Shown: in pieces, positions 20,698 to 28,965 of the stretch
Numbering within the stretch: position 1 is the first letter of the stretch
Layout: each line of letters starts with the position of its first letter
Made by a program: the position numbers and the translations under genes
Notes under the pieces: model-generated
The model's input: the letters and a program-made list of their open reading frames with translations, nothing else
What the model was told of the DNA's origin: nothing
Databases searched by the model: none
Origin: Hyphomicrobium_A sp963817485
GTDB lineage: Bacteria > Pseudomonadota > Alphaproteobacteria > Rhizobiales > Hyphomicrobiaceae
NCBI GenBank assembly: GCA_963817485.1
Contig: CAWFOR010000020.1
Span: 62,001 to 126,000 of the forward strand
DNA length: 64,000 bases
Direction: 5' to 3'

Positions 20698-21381
20698 ATG
20701 TGCTCGCGCTACAGTCTGACCTCGCCCCCCGAAGCGGTCCGCTCCTATTTCCGCTACGACAACGAGGCGGTTTTTCCCCCGCGATACAACATCGCGCCCT
20801 CGCAACCGGTAGCCATCGTGCGCAATACGCCCGCGGGCGGACGCGAGATGGCGCTCGTGCGCTGGGGGCTCATCCCGGGCTGGGTCAAGGATCCCCGCGC
20901 CTTCAAGATGCTGATCAACGCGCGCTCCGAGACGGCGGCGGAGAAGCCCTCGTTCCGCGCAGCTATGCGCCATCGCCGCTGCCTCGTCCCCGCCGACGGG
21001 TTCTACGAATGGAAGGGCGCGCCCGGGTCGAAGCGTCCCCACCTCGTGCGCCCACGCGCCGGCGGGCCCATGGCGCTTGCGGGGATATTCGAGAACTGGC
21101 TCGGCGCCGACGGCAGCGAGATCGAGACGATGGCGATCCTCACGGTCGCGGCCAATGCCGCCATGTCGGCGCTGCACGACCGCATGCCGGCGATCATCGC
21201 GCCGGAGCACTTCGACGCCTGGCTCGACTGCCGGCCCGGCACGGCAACGGATATCGTGGAGCTGCTTGCCCCCGCGCCTGAGGATTTCCTCGACATCATC
21301 GAGGTGAGCCGCGCGCTGAACAACCCCCGTAACGAGGGCCCCGAGGTGCAGGAGCCGGTCGGGACGCTGACGCTGCTCTAG
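20698..21381 (+). CDS. SOS response-associated peptidase / SRAP-family abasic-site protein
   Basis: A 227-residue HMCES/YedK-family protein. The catalytic Cys2 directly follows the initiator Met (MCSRYSL). NARSET, the DGFYEWK block and LHDRMPAI (His) complete the active site. Family members crosslink covalently to abasic sites in single-stranded DNA and shield them. The ATG at 20698 is fixed by the requirement for Cys at position 2. No LexA box is obvious upstream. Confidence 0.92.
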   Translation: MCSRYSLTSPPEAVRSYFRYDNEAVFPPRYNIAPSQPVAIVRNTPAGGREMALVRWGLIPGWVKDPRAFKMLINARSETAAEKPSFRAAMRHRRCLVPADGFYEWKGAPGSKRPHLVRPRAGGPMALAGIFENWLGADGSEIETMAILTVAANAAMSALHDRMPAIIAPEHFDAWLDCRPGTATDIVELLAPAPEDFLDIIEVSRALNNPRNEGPEVQEPVGTLTLL

Positions 21382-21383
21382 GG

Positions 21384-22837
21384 CTAGAGAACCTTCCCCG
21401 GATTGAGGATGCCTTTGGGGTCGAGCGCCGCCTTGATCTTGCGCATCAACGCGAGCTCCACCGGGCTCTTGTAGCGGATGAGATCAGCCCGCTTCATCTG
21501 GCCGATGCCGTGCTCGGCCGAGATCGAGCCACCCATCTCGGCGACGAGATCGTGCACCGCGCCCGCCATCTGATCCCACAGCGCGAGGAACCGCGCCTTG
21601 TCCATGCCCGGCGGCTGCGAGACGTTGTAGTGCACGTTGCCGTCGCCGAAGTGGCCGAACACCACGGGACGCGCGCCCGCGCATACCGCATCGACGACCG
21701 GCTCGGCCCGGCTGAGGAACTCGGGAATGCGCGCCACCGGCACCGAGACGTCGTGCTTGATGCTGCCGCCTTCGGGCTTCTGCGCTTCCGACGCCGTCTC
21801 CCGCAAGCGCCACAGGCTCTGCGCCTGCGCCAGCGAGCCCGCGAGCACGGCATCGCTCACGAGTTTCTTGTCGCCAGCCTCTACAAGCAGCCGCTCCATC
21901 ATAAGGCTTGCGGCGCCATCCGATTCCGCGCTGGAAATCTCGATCAGCACGTACCACGGTGCCGGCGCCTTCAAGGGAAGGCGCGTGCCCGGCACGTGCT
22001 TCGTCACCAGCTCGATTGAGAGCCGGCTCATGAACTCGAACGCAGTCAGGCCCGAGTGGGCGCGCTCCTCGGCCAGCCGGAACAGCCCAGCGACGGCGGC
22101 AATATCGGGCAGCGCCACGAGCGCCGTCGCCTTCTCGCGCGGCCGTGGGAACAGCTTCAGCGCGGCGGCGGTGATGATGCCGAGCGTGCCTTCCGAGCCG
22201 ATGAAGAGGTCGCGCAGGTCGTAGCCGGTGTTGTCCTTCTTGAGCGTGCGCAGGCCGTCCCAGACCTGCCCGTCCGCCAGCACCACCTCGAGCCCGAGCG
22301 CAAGCGCGCGCGCGTTGCCGTAGGCGAGGACGCCGACGCCGCCCGCATTCGTCGCCAGGACGCCGCCGATCTCGCAGCTCCCCTCGGACGGAAGGCTCAA
22401 CGGGAACAGCCGACCCGCCCGCTCGGCGGCAAGTTGCGCATCGAGCAGCGTCACCCCGGCCTCGAGAACCATCGCCGTCTCGTCGACCGCGCGCACGCGC
22501 GTCAGCCGCGCAAGCGACAGCACAACCTCGGTACCGTTGGCCGAGGGGATCTGTCCGCCCACGAGGCCCGTATTGCCGCCCTGCGGCACGACGCCGATGC
22601 CGGCCTCATTCGCCACGGCCAAGGATGCGGGCCACCTCCGCGGTCGAGCCCGGGCGCAAGCACCAGGGCTGCCCGGCCCTGGTAGCGGTCGCGCCATTCG
22701 CGCAGGTAGGGGAGCTGGCGGTCGGGATCGCTGATCGCATGTTGGGGGCCGACGATGTCGGCCAGCCTCTGCAACACGGCTTCACGTCCGGCGGCGTGAG
22801 CCCCCCGCGTCGTTCCGTTTGTTGTGTGGCTCGCCAC
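21384..22837 (-). pseudogene. FAD-linked oxidase (GlcD / D-2-hydroxyacid dehydrogenase type) with two single-base insertions
   Basis: A FAD-binding PCMH (VAO-type) oxidase of about 480 residues. The FAD block VVPQGGNTGLVGGQIP, TNAGGVGVLAYGNARAL and the C-terminal metal-binding HFGDGNVHYN and SAEHGIGQMKR match D-lactate/glycolate/D-2-hydroxyglutarate dehydrogenases. The first ~60 residues (AVLQRLADIVGPQHAIS...) read in one frame, the rest in another. Removing one C at 22649-22651 and one at 22619-22620 (plus-strand view) restores APGSTAEVARILAVANEAG. Two extra bases so close together suggest sequence error. The start is uncertain: GTG 22837 or TTG 22870. Confidence 0.82.
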
Positions 22838-22964
22838 TTCGATCGATCCTTCGGTGTCTACGGTTGCCAAAAAACCGCATCACCGTTGACGAAAGGCCCG
22901 AATTTACGTCAATCCATACTGGCGCGGCGCTGCGAACGCCATCACTCAATCGAGGAGATTTCTC

Positions 22965-23123
22965 TTGGGCGCCAGGGTCGTGGGGACATTGCCGTTTGGG
23001 AGGCTGCTGGTCGTCCTGGTGCTGGCAGTTGCGTCGCTGCTCGTCGCCTACGCCATCGTGGCAGAGTGGCCGGACAGAGGATCAGCAGGCGCGCCGCCCG
23101 GCGCAGTGCGTCCCGCCAACTGA
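22965..23123 (+). CDS. Predicted single-helix membrane peptide (TTG start)
   Basis: A 52-residue reading frame beginning with TTG at 22965, seven bases after GAGGAG (22952-22957). It encodes a short basic N-terminus, one strong membrane helix (LLVVLVLAVASLLVAYAIVA, residues about 14-33) and a Gly/Ala/Pro-rich tail. It is convergent with tsaC. The good ribosome site and clean membrane segment support it; the non-ATG start and small size weaken the case. Confidence 0.45.
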   Translation: MGARVVGTLPFGRLLVVLVLAVASLLVAYAIVAEWPDRGSAGAPPGAVRPAN

Positions 23124-23134
23124 CCCGGCAGCGC

Positions 23135-24127
23135 TTACGTTCGCGGCGCCGCCGCGCGCCGTAGCCTGTCGTTGATCGCCTCCCCGAGCCCGTGCCCGGG
23201 GATCGGCATGACGGCAATCGCATGGACCTGCCCGTCATCGAGGGCATGCAGGGCGGCAAAGAGATTAGCCGCCGCCTCGATCAGATCGCCGGTCGGGCTG
23301 AGGTTGATCGTGCGTGCGGCGCCTGCCGGAACGTCCGGTCCGAACGCGAGCAGTGCCTCGGTGGGATTGGCACCATTTACGTCGAGCCTCAGCCTCGCGC
23401 GCGGGGCGTAATGCGATGCGAGCTGACCGGGAGAGCTTGGCGTATCCGTCGATGCCATCGCGCGCCGCAGCGGCATCTCGAGCACCGCCTCGATCGTCTC
23501 CGCGGGGACCGCGCCGGGGCGCAGCAACACCGGCTCCTCGCCGCGCGCATCGATGACGGTGGATTCGAGGCCGTATGCCGTTGGGCCGCCGTCGAGGATC
23601 AGCGCAATGCCCTCGCCAAAATCGGCGTATACGTGTGCAGCCCGCGTCGGGCTCAGACGCCCGGAGCGGTTGGCCGATGGCGCCGCGAGCGGGCGCTCCG
23701 CCGCGCGCAGCAGCGCTTGCGCGACAGGGTGGTCGGGAACGCGGATGGCGACGGTATCGAGACCGGCGCTGACGAGCTCGGAAAGCTTCGAGCCCGCGCG
23801 CCGGGTAAGCACCAGGGTCAGCGGACCGGGCCAGAACGCCTGCGCGAGGCGCTGCGCGAGCGGCGTCATCTCGGCGTGCTCGCCGGCTTGCGCGGCGTCC
23901 GCTACGTGCACGATGAGCGGGTTGAAGCTGGGGCGCCCCTTGGCCGCGAAGATCGCCGCCACCGCGCGCCCATTGGTGGCGTCGCCGCCGAGCCCATAGA
24001 CGGTCTCGGTCGGGAAGGCGACAAGGCCGCCCTCCCGCAGCAGCGCCGCCGCGGTCGCGATAGCTTCCTCTGTTGCCTTCACAATGGGCATCGCCTCGCC
24101 AATTCTCGGGGCCCGAACCTTGGACAT
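23135..24127 (-). CDS. tsaC: L-threonylcarbamoyladenylate synthase (Sua5 type)
   Basis: A 330-residue enzyme making threonylcarbamoyl-AMP for the t6A37 modification of ANN-decoding tRNAs. The YrdC domain shows FPTETVYGLGGDA, KGRPSFNPLIVHV and APSANRSGRLSPT. The extra C-terminal Sua5 domain follows the linker SPGQLASHYAP. The ATG at 24127 has GAGG just upstream; in-frame upstream codons lack family character. It is divergent from the large unknown gene at 24207. Confidence 0.93.
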   Translation of the reverse strand: MSKVRAPRIGEAMPIVKATEEAIATAAALLREGGLVAFPTETVYGLGGDATNGRAVAAIFAAKGRPSFNPLIVHVADAAQAGEHAEMTPLAQRLAQAFWPGPLTLVLTRRAGSKLSELVSAGLDTVAIRVPDHPVAQALLRAAERPLAAPSANRSGRLSPTRAAHVYADFGEGIALILDGGPTAYGLESTVIDARGEEPVLLRPGAVPAETIEAVLEMPLRRAMASTDTPSSPGQLASHYAPRARLRLDVNGANPTEALLAFGPDVPAGAARTINLSPTGDLIEAAANLFAALHALDDGQVHAIAVMPIPGHGLGEAINDRLRRAAAPRT

Positions 24128-24206
24128 CTCCGCCTCACATAGCCGAGCGGGCTGAATTCTGTCCAAACAGTGTGTAGGCTTGGGTCAGAGAAGCGGGAAG
24201 CTCGCG

Positions 24207-25727
24207 ATGGATTTTGCCTGGGCGATCGGTCATGCGGTGATGCGCGGCACCTGCGCCGCACTGCTGTTGGCGTCTGCCGCACCGGCGGCGCAGGCAAACT
24301 GGCTGGCAAAGCTTGCGCGCGGCGCGGGCGAGGCGGGAAGCGAGGCGACACGCTTCGGCGCCGTCGGGCTCGAACGCGCGACTGCCGTCATCGAGCGCTT
24401 GCCGGCCACGGCGAAGGGCTCGGCGCTCGCAGCCCACGCCACACCCGAGGGGCACTGGAAGTTCGTCAACCGCGAGGGGGAGGTATTCACCGCCGGCACC
24501 CCCGACGAATTGAAGCGCGCGGTGCCGACGCTGCTTCCCGAGGCTGGCGCCGACGCCAAGCTCGCGTTCTATCTCGACGAGGACACGGTGTTCGGCGACC
24601 GCGCGCTTCTGCGCGATCTGCCGGAAGGCTCCAGCCTCTACGTCGTCGCCGGCCGCGACAGCTACCCGCTCGTGCGCCGCTCCGATGCCGCGCCGGATGC
24701 TCTGTTCGCGGCCGTCCGCCCCCATCTCGTCGTCGCGCTCTCCGACCGCGGGCTGTTTGAGGACGCGATCGCCCAGCTCGAGCGGCCCTTGAGCCGAGCG
24801 AGCATCCGCACGCTGGCGCTGGAGCCCGGCGGGCCGGTCACGCTGTCCTCCTCCCCGCGCCTCGACCCGCAGACAAAAACGGCGCTCGTCGACGCTATCG
24901 ATCCGGTCGAGCTGCCGGGAGCGATGCGCTCGCTCCGGGGCCAGACGGTGCTGGTAACGGGCCGGACAGAGGAGAACCTGTTGCTGTTCCGCCCTTCGAG
25001 CGGGGCCGAGCAGAGCCTCAAGCTGCGCGACCTCATCGACGCGGCGGCCGACGCCGACGTCAATCTGGTGATCCTCAACGCGGAGGCTCCGCGCCAGCCG
25101 GGCGGGCGCAACTGGCTGTGGCAGCGCGTCTCCGTCGACGGGCTCGACGAGGCCTTGAAGCGCGCCACGCTCGGCGATTTCCTCGACGTGCTGGGCGCGG
25201 GCCGAGGCGAGTTCCGCGCCAGCATCGGCCGCGAGGGTGATGGCCGCGTCCTCATCCGCGCCGTTCCCGATACGTCCGGCGCCGAGCCGATCACCGGCCT
25301 CGTCGGCGACTGGCTGTCGAAGGTAGCGTCCAACGTCACCGGTAATGTGGTGACGAGCGCGCTCGAGGTGCACGCGCGCGACGAGGAGCGTCAAGCCGAG
25401 CTCGACCGCCGCATCGTTCCCTTCATCCCGGCGGACTACCAGATCGCCTACCTCGTGAGCCTCGTCGCCGGGTTTATGGGCTGGGGGCTCGCGCGTGACT
25501 GGTGGCAGCGCATCTGGCCGCAAGAGCAGCGCAGCGAATACCGCGGCGTGGCCGGCTTTCGCGCGGCACAGGCGGTGCGCCTCGTGGCCTTCCTGACGGT
25601 GTTCCTGCCGCTCGTCGGCGTGCCCGCCTTGCTCGGCTCGCTCGCCCGGCAGGTCTGGGAGTTTGCCGCACTACCGTTCCGCATCGTGCGCCGCCTCTCC
25701 TCGCGGACGCCGGCCTCGCCGGGCTAG
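24207..25727 (+). CDS. Large secreted/membrane protein of unknown function
   Basis: A 506-residue protein. A signal peptide (about residues 1-32, ending in AQA) is followed by a ~380-residue extracytoplasmic region, with FVNREGEVFTAGTPDELKRA and a DGTP-like domain. Two hydrophobic segments lie near the C-terminus (QIAYLVSLVAGFMGWGL and LVAFLTVFLPLVGVPALLG), leaving a short basic tail. I recognise no enzyme motif. ATG 24207 is preferred to the TTG at 24180. It ends 10 bases before the SDR gene and may be co-transcribed with it. Confidence 0.7.
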   Translation: MDFAWAIGHAVMRGTCAALLLASAAPAAQANWLAKLARGAGEAGSEATRFGAVGLERATAVIERLPATAKGSALAAHATPEGHWKFVNREGEVFTAGTPDELKRAVPTLLPEAGADAKLAFYLDEDTVFGDRALLRDLPEGSSLYVVAGRDSYPLVRRSDAAPDALFAAVRPHLVVALSDRGLFEDAIAQLERPLSRASIRTLALEPGGPVTLSSSPRLDPQTKTALVDAIDPVELPGAMRSLRGQTVLVTGRTEENLLLFRPSSGAEQSLKLRDLIDAAADADVNLVILNAEAPRQPGGRNWLWQRVSVDGLDEALKRATLGDFLDVLGAGRGEFRASIGREGDGRVLIRAVPDTSGAEPITGLVGDWLSKVASNVTGNVVTSALEVHARDEERQAELDRRIVPFIPADYQIAYLVSLVAGFMGWGLARDWWQRIWPQEQRSEYRGVAGFRAAQAVRLVAFLTVFLPLVGVPALLGSLARQVWEFAALPFRIVRRLSSRTPASPG

Positions 25728-25737
25728 GAACCAAGGC

Positions 25738-26646
25738 ATGGCGGGGCTCGAAGGCAAGACGCTGTTCATTACCGGCGCCAGCCGCGGCATCGGCCTCGCG
25801 ATCGCCAAGCGCGCGGCGCGCGACGGTGCCAACATCGCCGTCGTTGCCAAGACGCAGGAGCCCAACCCGAAGCTCGAGGGAACGGTGGAGACCGCAGCTG
25901 CCGAGATCGAAGCGGCGGGAGGCCGCGCGCTCGCTCTTTCCTGCGACATCCGCTTCGAGGAGCAAGTCGAGCGCGCCGTCAACGCGACCGTCGCCGCGTT
26001 CGGCGGCATCGACATCTGCGTCAACAACGCGAGCGCGCTGACGCTGGGGTCGATCGGCGAGACGACGATGAAGCGCTACGACCTCGTCAACGGGATCAAC
26101 GCGCGGGGCACGTTCCTGGTCACAAAAACGTGCCTGCCGCACCTCAGGAAGGCGGAAAACCCGCACGTGCTGGTGCTGTCGCCGCCGCTCGACCTGAGGC
26201 CCCAGTGGTTTGCCGGGCACGTCGCCTATGCCATCGCCAAGTACGGCATGAGCCTCGCCGTGCTGGGCCTCGCCGAGGAGCTGAAGGGAGACGGGATCGC
26301 GGTCAACGCCTTGTGGCCGCGCACGACCATCGCCACCGCCGCGATCCGCAACGTGCTCGGCGGCGAAGCCGTGGTGCGCATGAGCCGCACGCCCGACATC
26401 GTCGCCGACGCGGCCTACCTGGTGTTCCGGAAGCCCGCGCGCGCCTTCACCGGGCACTTCCTCATCGACGACAGCTTCCTCTCCGAGGAGGGCGGCGTGT
26501 GCGATTTTGCCCGCTACAGCGTGGAGCCGGGGGTGCCGCTGGCACCGGACTTCTTCGTGCCGGACGAGCCTCCGCCCCCGCCCGGCGTCGTTATCGCAAA
26601 GGTATCGCTTTCCGACCTCCCCGCGAAGAAATCCCCGGAGAGGTGA
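25738..26646 (+). CDS. Short-chain dehydrogenase/reductase, HSDL2-like
   Basis: A 302-residue Rossmann-fold oxidoreductase. TGASRGIGLAIA is the NAD(P)-binding loop and the catalytic YAIAK supplies Tyr and Lys, with NNAS before it. The region NALWPRTTIATAA and an extended Pro-rich C-terminus (DEPPPPPG) resemble the hydroxysteroid-dehydrogenase-like 2 subgroup often linked to lipid metabolism. The substrate is unknown. Confidence 0.85.
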   Translation: MAGLEGKTLFITGASRGIGLAIAKRAARDGANIAVVAKTQEPNPKLEGTVETAAAEIEAAGGRALALSCDIRFEEQVERAVNATVAAFGGIDICVNNASALTLGSIGETTMKRYDLVNGINARGTFLVTKTCLPHLRKAENPHVLVLSPPLDLRPQWFAGHVAYAIAKYGMSLAVLGLAEELKGDGIAVNALWPRTTIATAAIRNVLGGEAVVRMSRTPDIVADAAYLVFRKPARAFTGHFLIDDSFLSEEGGVCDFARYSVEPGVPLAPDFFVPDEPPPPPGVVIAKVSLSDLPAKKSPER

Positions 26647-26744
26647 AGCATCGACAACTGCGAAACCCTGATGGAGGAACCGCGCTGGCCCTTTCGGCGC
26701 CGTGCGCTAACATGGCGGCAAGAACGCGCAACGGTTCCGTCCGA

Positions 26745-27686
26745 ATGGCCACACTCCTCCTCACGCATCCAGCCTTCATCCGGCACGACACCGGACTAGG
26801 CCACCCCGAGCGCCCCGACCGCATGCGGGCGATCGACAAGGTGCTTGGCCACGATGTCTTCCGTGACCTGGTGCGCGAGGAGGCGCCGTTGCGCGAGGAT
26901 GTGCAGGAGCACATCGCGCGCGTGCATGCGCCCGGCTACTTCGAAAAGATCCGCGCAGCCGTGGAGCACGTCGATCACCTGAAGCAGCTCGACGGCGACA
27001 CCGTCGTCTCGCCCGGCTCGTGGGAAGCCGCGCTGCGCGCCGTCGGCGCAGGCCTCAACGCCGTCGACGCCGTGATGGCGGGCCGCGCCGCCAACGCCTT
27101 CTGCCAAGTGCGCCCGCCCGGCCACCACGCGGAATCAAATAGCATCCTCGGCTTCTGCCTGTTCTCCAACGCCGCCATCGCCGCCCACTATGCGCGCTCA
27201 AAGCATGGCGCGGAGCGCGTCGCAGTCGTCGACTTCGACGTCCATCACGGCAACGGCACGCAGGAGATTTTCTGGTCCGACCCCGACCTGTTCTACGGCT
27301 CGACGCACCAGATGCCGCTGTTTCCCGGCACCGGCGCGCTCGACGAAAGAGGCGTCGGCAATGTGTGGAATGCGCCCATGCGCGCGGGCGACGGGGGGGA
27401 GCGGTTTCGCGAGGCGTTCGAATCACGCATTCTGCCGGCGCTTCACAACTTCGGGCCAGACATACTGTTGATCTCTGCCGGCTTCGACGCACACCAGGCC
27501 GATCCGCTCGGCAGCATGCGTCTCGTCGAGGCCGACTACATGTGGGCGACGGAGCGGCTCGCCGACATGGCCAAGCGGCACGCCAACGGCCGCATCGTAT
27601 CGATGCTCGAAGGCGGCTACGATCTCACCGCGCTGGCGAAGTCGGTGGCGGTGCACGTCAAGACGCTGATGGACGTCGGCGCCTAA
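26745..27686 (+). CDS. Histone deacetylase-family (acetylpolyamine amidohydrolase-like) protein
   Basis: A 313-residue zinc amidohydrolase with the arginase/HDAC fold. HPERPDRM at the N-terminus, the active-site RPPGHHAE, the metal-binding DFDVHHGNGT and SAGFDAHQADPLG, and the late EGGYD are all present. Bacterial members deacetylate acetylpolyamines or other N-acetyl compounds. It sits 26 bases before xseB in the Hyphomicrobiales HDAC-xseB-dxs order. ATG 26745 is chosen because homology begins there; ATG 26712 is possible. Confidence 0.9.
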   Translation: MATLLLTHPAFIRHDTGLGHPERPDRMRAIDKVLGHDVFRDLVREEAPLREDVQEHIARVHAPGYFEKIRAAVEHVDHLKQLDGDTVVSPGSWEAALRAVGAGLNAVDAVMAGRAANAFCQVRPPGHHAESNSILGFCLFSNAAIAAHYARSKHGAERVAVVDFDVHHGNGTQEIFWSDPDLFYGSTHQMPLFPGTGALDERGVGNVWNAPMRAGDGGERFREAFESRILPALHNFGPDILLISAGFDAHQADPLGSMRLVEADYMWATERLADMAKRHANGRIVSMLEGGYDLTALAKSVAVHVKTLMDVGA

Positions 27687-27712
27687 AGGATTAGGCAGCA
27701 GCGGGAGGCAGC

Positions 27713-27985
27713 ATGGATACCGCCATGGCCAAGACGAAACCAAACAACGCCGACATCAAGGACATGAGCTTCGAGCGCGCACTCAAGGAATTGGAGACGA
27801 TCGTCAACCGGCTCGAGCGCGGCGACGTCGAGCTCGAGGAGTTGATCGCGATCTACGAGCGCGGCGAGGTTCTGAAGGAGCACTGCGACCGGCTCTTGAA
27901 ACAGGCGGAGGCCAAGGTCGAGAAGCTCACCTTCGCGGCCGACGGGAGCCCGAAGGGCACCGAGCCCCTCGACCCGCAGGGCTGA
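27713..27985 (+). CDS. xseB: Exodeoxyribonuclease VII small subunit
   Basis: A 90-residue small subunit of ExoVII, a single-strand exonuclease. The core MSFERALKELETIVNRLERG and LEELIAIYERGEVLKEHC is diagnostic and helical. The ATG at 27713 follows GGGAGG. The large subunit XseA is not in this window. Confidence 0.95.
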   Translation: MDTAMAKTKPNNADIKDMSFERALKELETIVNRLERGDVELEELIAIYERGEVLKEHCDRLLKQAEAKVEKLTFAADGSPKGTEPLDPQG

Positions 27986-27990
27986 TATCG

Positions 27991-28500
27991 TCAAATCTTG
28001 CGGCTGTCATAGGCCCAGTGCAGCAGCGCCTGACGCTGGCGCTTGCGGCAGGTCAAATCGCCCGGCTCGCAGTTGCGCTCCACTTGGCGTACGTGTCGGC
28101 GCATCGCTTTCCAGCGCTTGATCTGGCGTTTGTCCTCCGCTGGCAGCCGGCGGCCCATGTAGTAGCGGCAGTACCACTGGAACCAGCCGCGCGGGTCATC
28201 CGAGTGGATCCAGCCCTTCTGCCTCCACACCGACAGGGGTTGGCTGGCGTCGACACCGAAGAAGTTCAACGCGCAGTCGCGCCTGCCTTTCGCAAGCTTG
28301 GCGCGCTTGAACCAACTCGCGGGAAATTCTCCCTGGCTGTCGGTCATGTATTTTCCGCAGAACACGCCGAGCCGCAGCATCTCCTGCGGCGTCAGGTCGG
28401 GGGTGAACTCGGGATCGAAGTCGCGCCCCGATCGAGCCGTGCGCTGATAGCGATAGCCCTTCTGCATCTTGTCGTTAATGAGAAGTGAGCGCTTGCGCAT
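27991..28500 (-). CDS. Conserved protein of unknown function, Arg/Trp-rich
   Basis: A 169-residue basic, aromatic-rich protein: GYRYQRTARSGRDFDPEF, SWFKRAKLAKGRRDCALNFFGV, then DPRGWFQWYCRYYMGRRLP, ending in HWAYDSRKI. It has no signal or membrane segment; several Cys occur in ERNCEPGDLTCRKR. The charge pattern suggests nucleic-acid contact, but this is only inference. The ATG at 28500 has AGGAA upstream. It is convergent with xseB, five bases apart. Confidence 0.75.
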   Translation of the reverse strand: MRKRSLLINDKMQKGYRYQRTARSGRDFDPEFTPDLTPQEMLRLGVFCGKYMTDSQGEFPASWFKRAKLAKGRRDCALNFFGVDASQPLSVWRQKGWIHSDDPRGWFQWYCRYYMGRRLPAEDKRQIKRWKAMRRHVRQVERNCEPGDLTCRKRQRQALLHWAYDSRKI

Positions 28501-28700
28501 GCCGCATGTTCCTGCTGCCCAAAAATAGGCTAGCGGCCTGAGACGCATGGTCAATTGGCGCTTCGGGCAGGGGTCCGCTTAAGGGGTGGCGCGTCGCCGG
28601 TTAGCCGTATAGTGTGCCGCCGTTCGTGATGGCTTGTGCTCAAATTCGCGCATCCATCGCGGGGCTTGGAGACAAAAGTTCAGAAAACGGGAGAGGTACA

Positions 28701-28829
28701 ATGAAGTATGGCATGAAGGCTTTGGCTGCGGTTGTGGCTGGCGCCATCCTCATGGGCGCGATGGCGGCTCCCGCCAGCGCCTGCCACTGGAAGCGTCATC
28801 ACTGCCACCACCATCATCACTGCCGGTAA
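28701..28829 (+). CDS. Secreted His/Cys-rich micropeptide
   Basis: A 42-residue peptide with a textbook signal sequence (residues 1-27, ending ASA). The mature part of about 15 residues is CHWKRHHCHHHHHCR: eight His and three Cys. The ATG at 28701 follows GGGAGAGG. A hairpin and a strong intrinsic terminator come directly after, so it is a complete monocistronic gene. The residue content predicts transition-metal (Ni, Zn, Cu or Co) binding in the periplasm; the function is not known. Confidence 0.7.
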   Translation: MKYGMKALAAVVAGAILMGAMAAPASACHWKRHHCHHHHHCR

Positions 28830-28830
28830 T

Positions 28831-28852
28831 TAGTCTCAGCGTCTTGAGACTA
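28831..28852. terminator. Hairpin after the micropeptide gene
   Basis: TAGTCTCA (28831-28838) and TGAGACTA (28845-28852) form a perfect 8-bp stem two bases after the stop codon. It lacks a T-run and precedes a stronger terminator, so it may protect the short mRNA's 3' end. Confidence 0.55.
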
Positions 28853-28857
28853 GCGCA

Positions 28858-28884
28858 GCGCGGCTCCCCCGGAGCCGCGCTTTT
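28858..28884 (+). terminator. Intrinsic terminator
   Basis: A perfect 10-bp stem GCGCGGCTCC / GGAGCCGCGC with a CCC loop, followed by TTTTGCTT. It ends the micropeptide transcript and separates it from dxs. Confidence 0.88.
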
Positions 28885-28965
28885 GCTTGTCCGGGCTTGC
28901 CGCGTCGATTTAGGCTCTCTTGCAGCGGCGGCCGTCTGTGACATAACGGAGACCCAATCGTCGCA

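Noticed and set aside
27715..27985. Frameshift suspicion at the HDAC-xseB junction
   Set aside because: Both genes are intact with normal starts; the 26-base gap contains a clear GGGAGG site.
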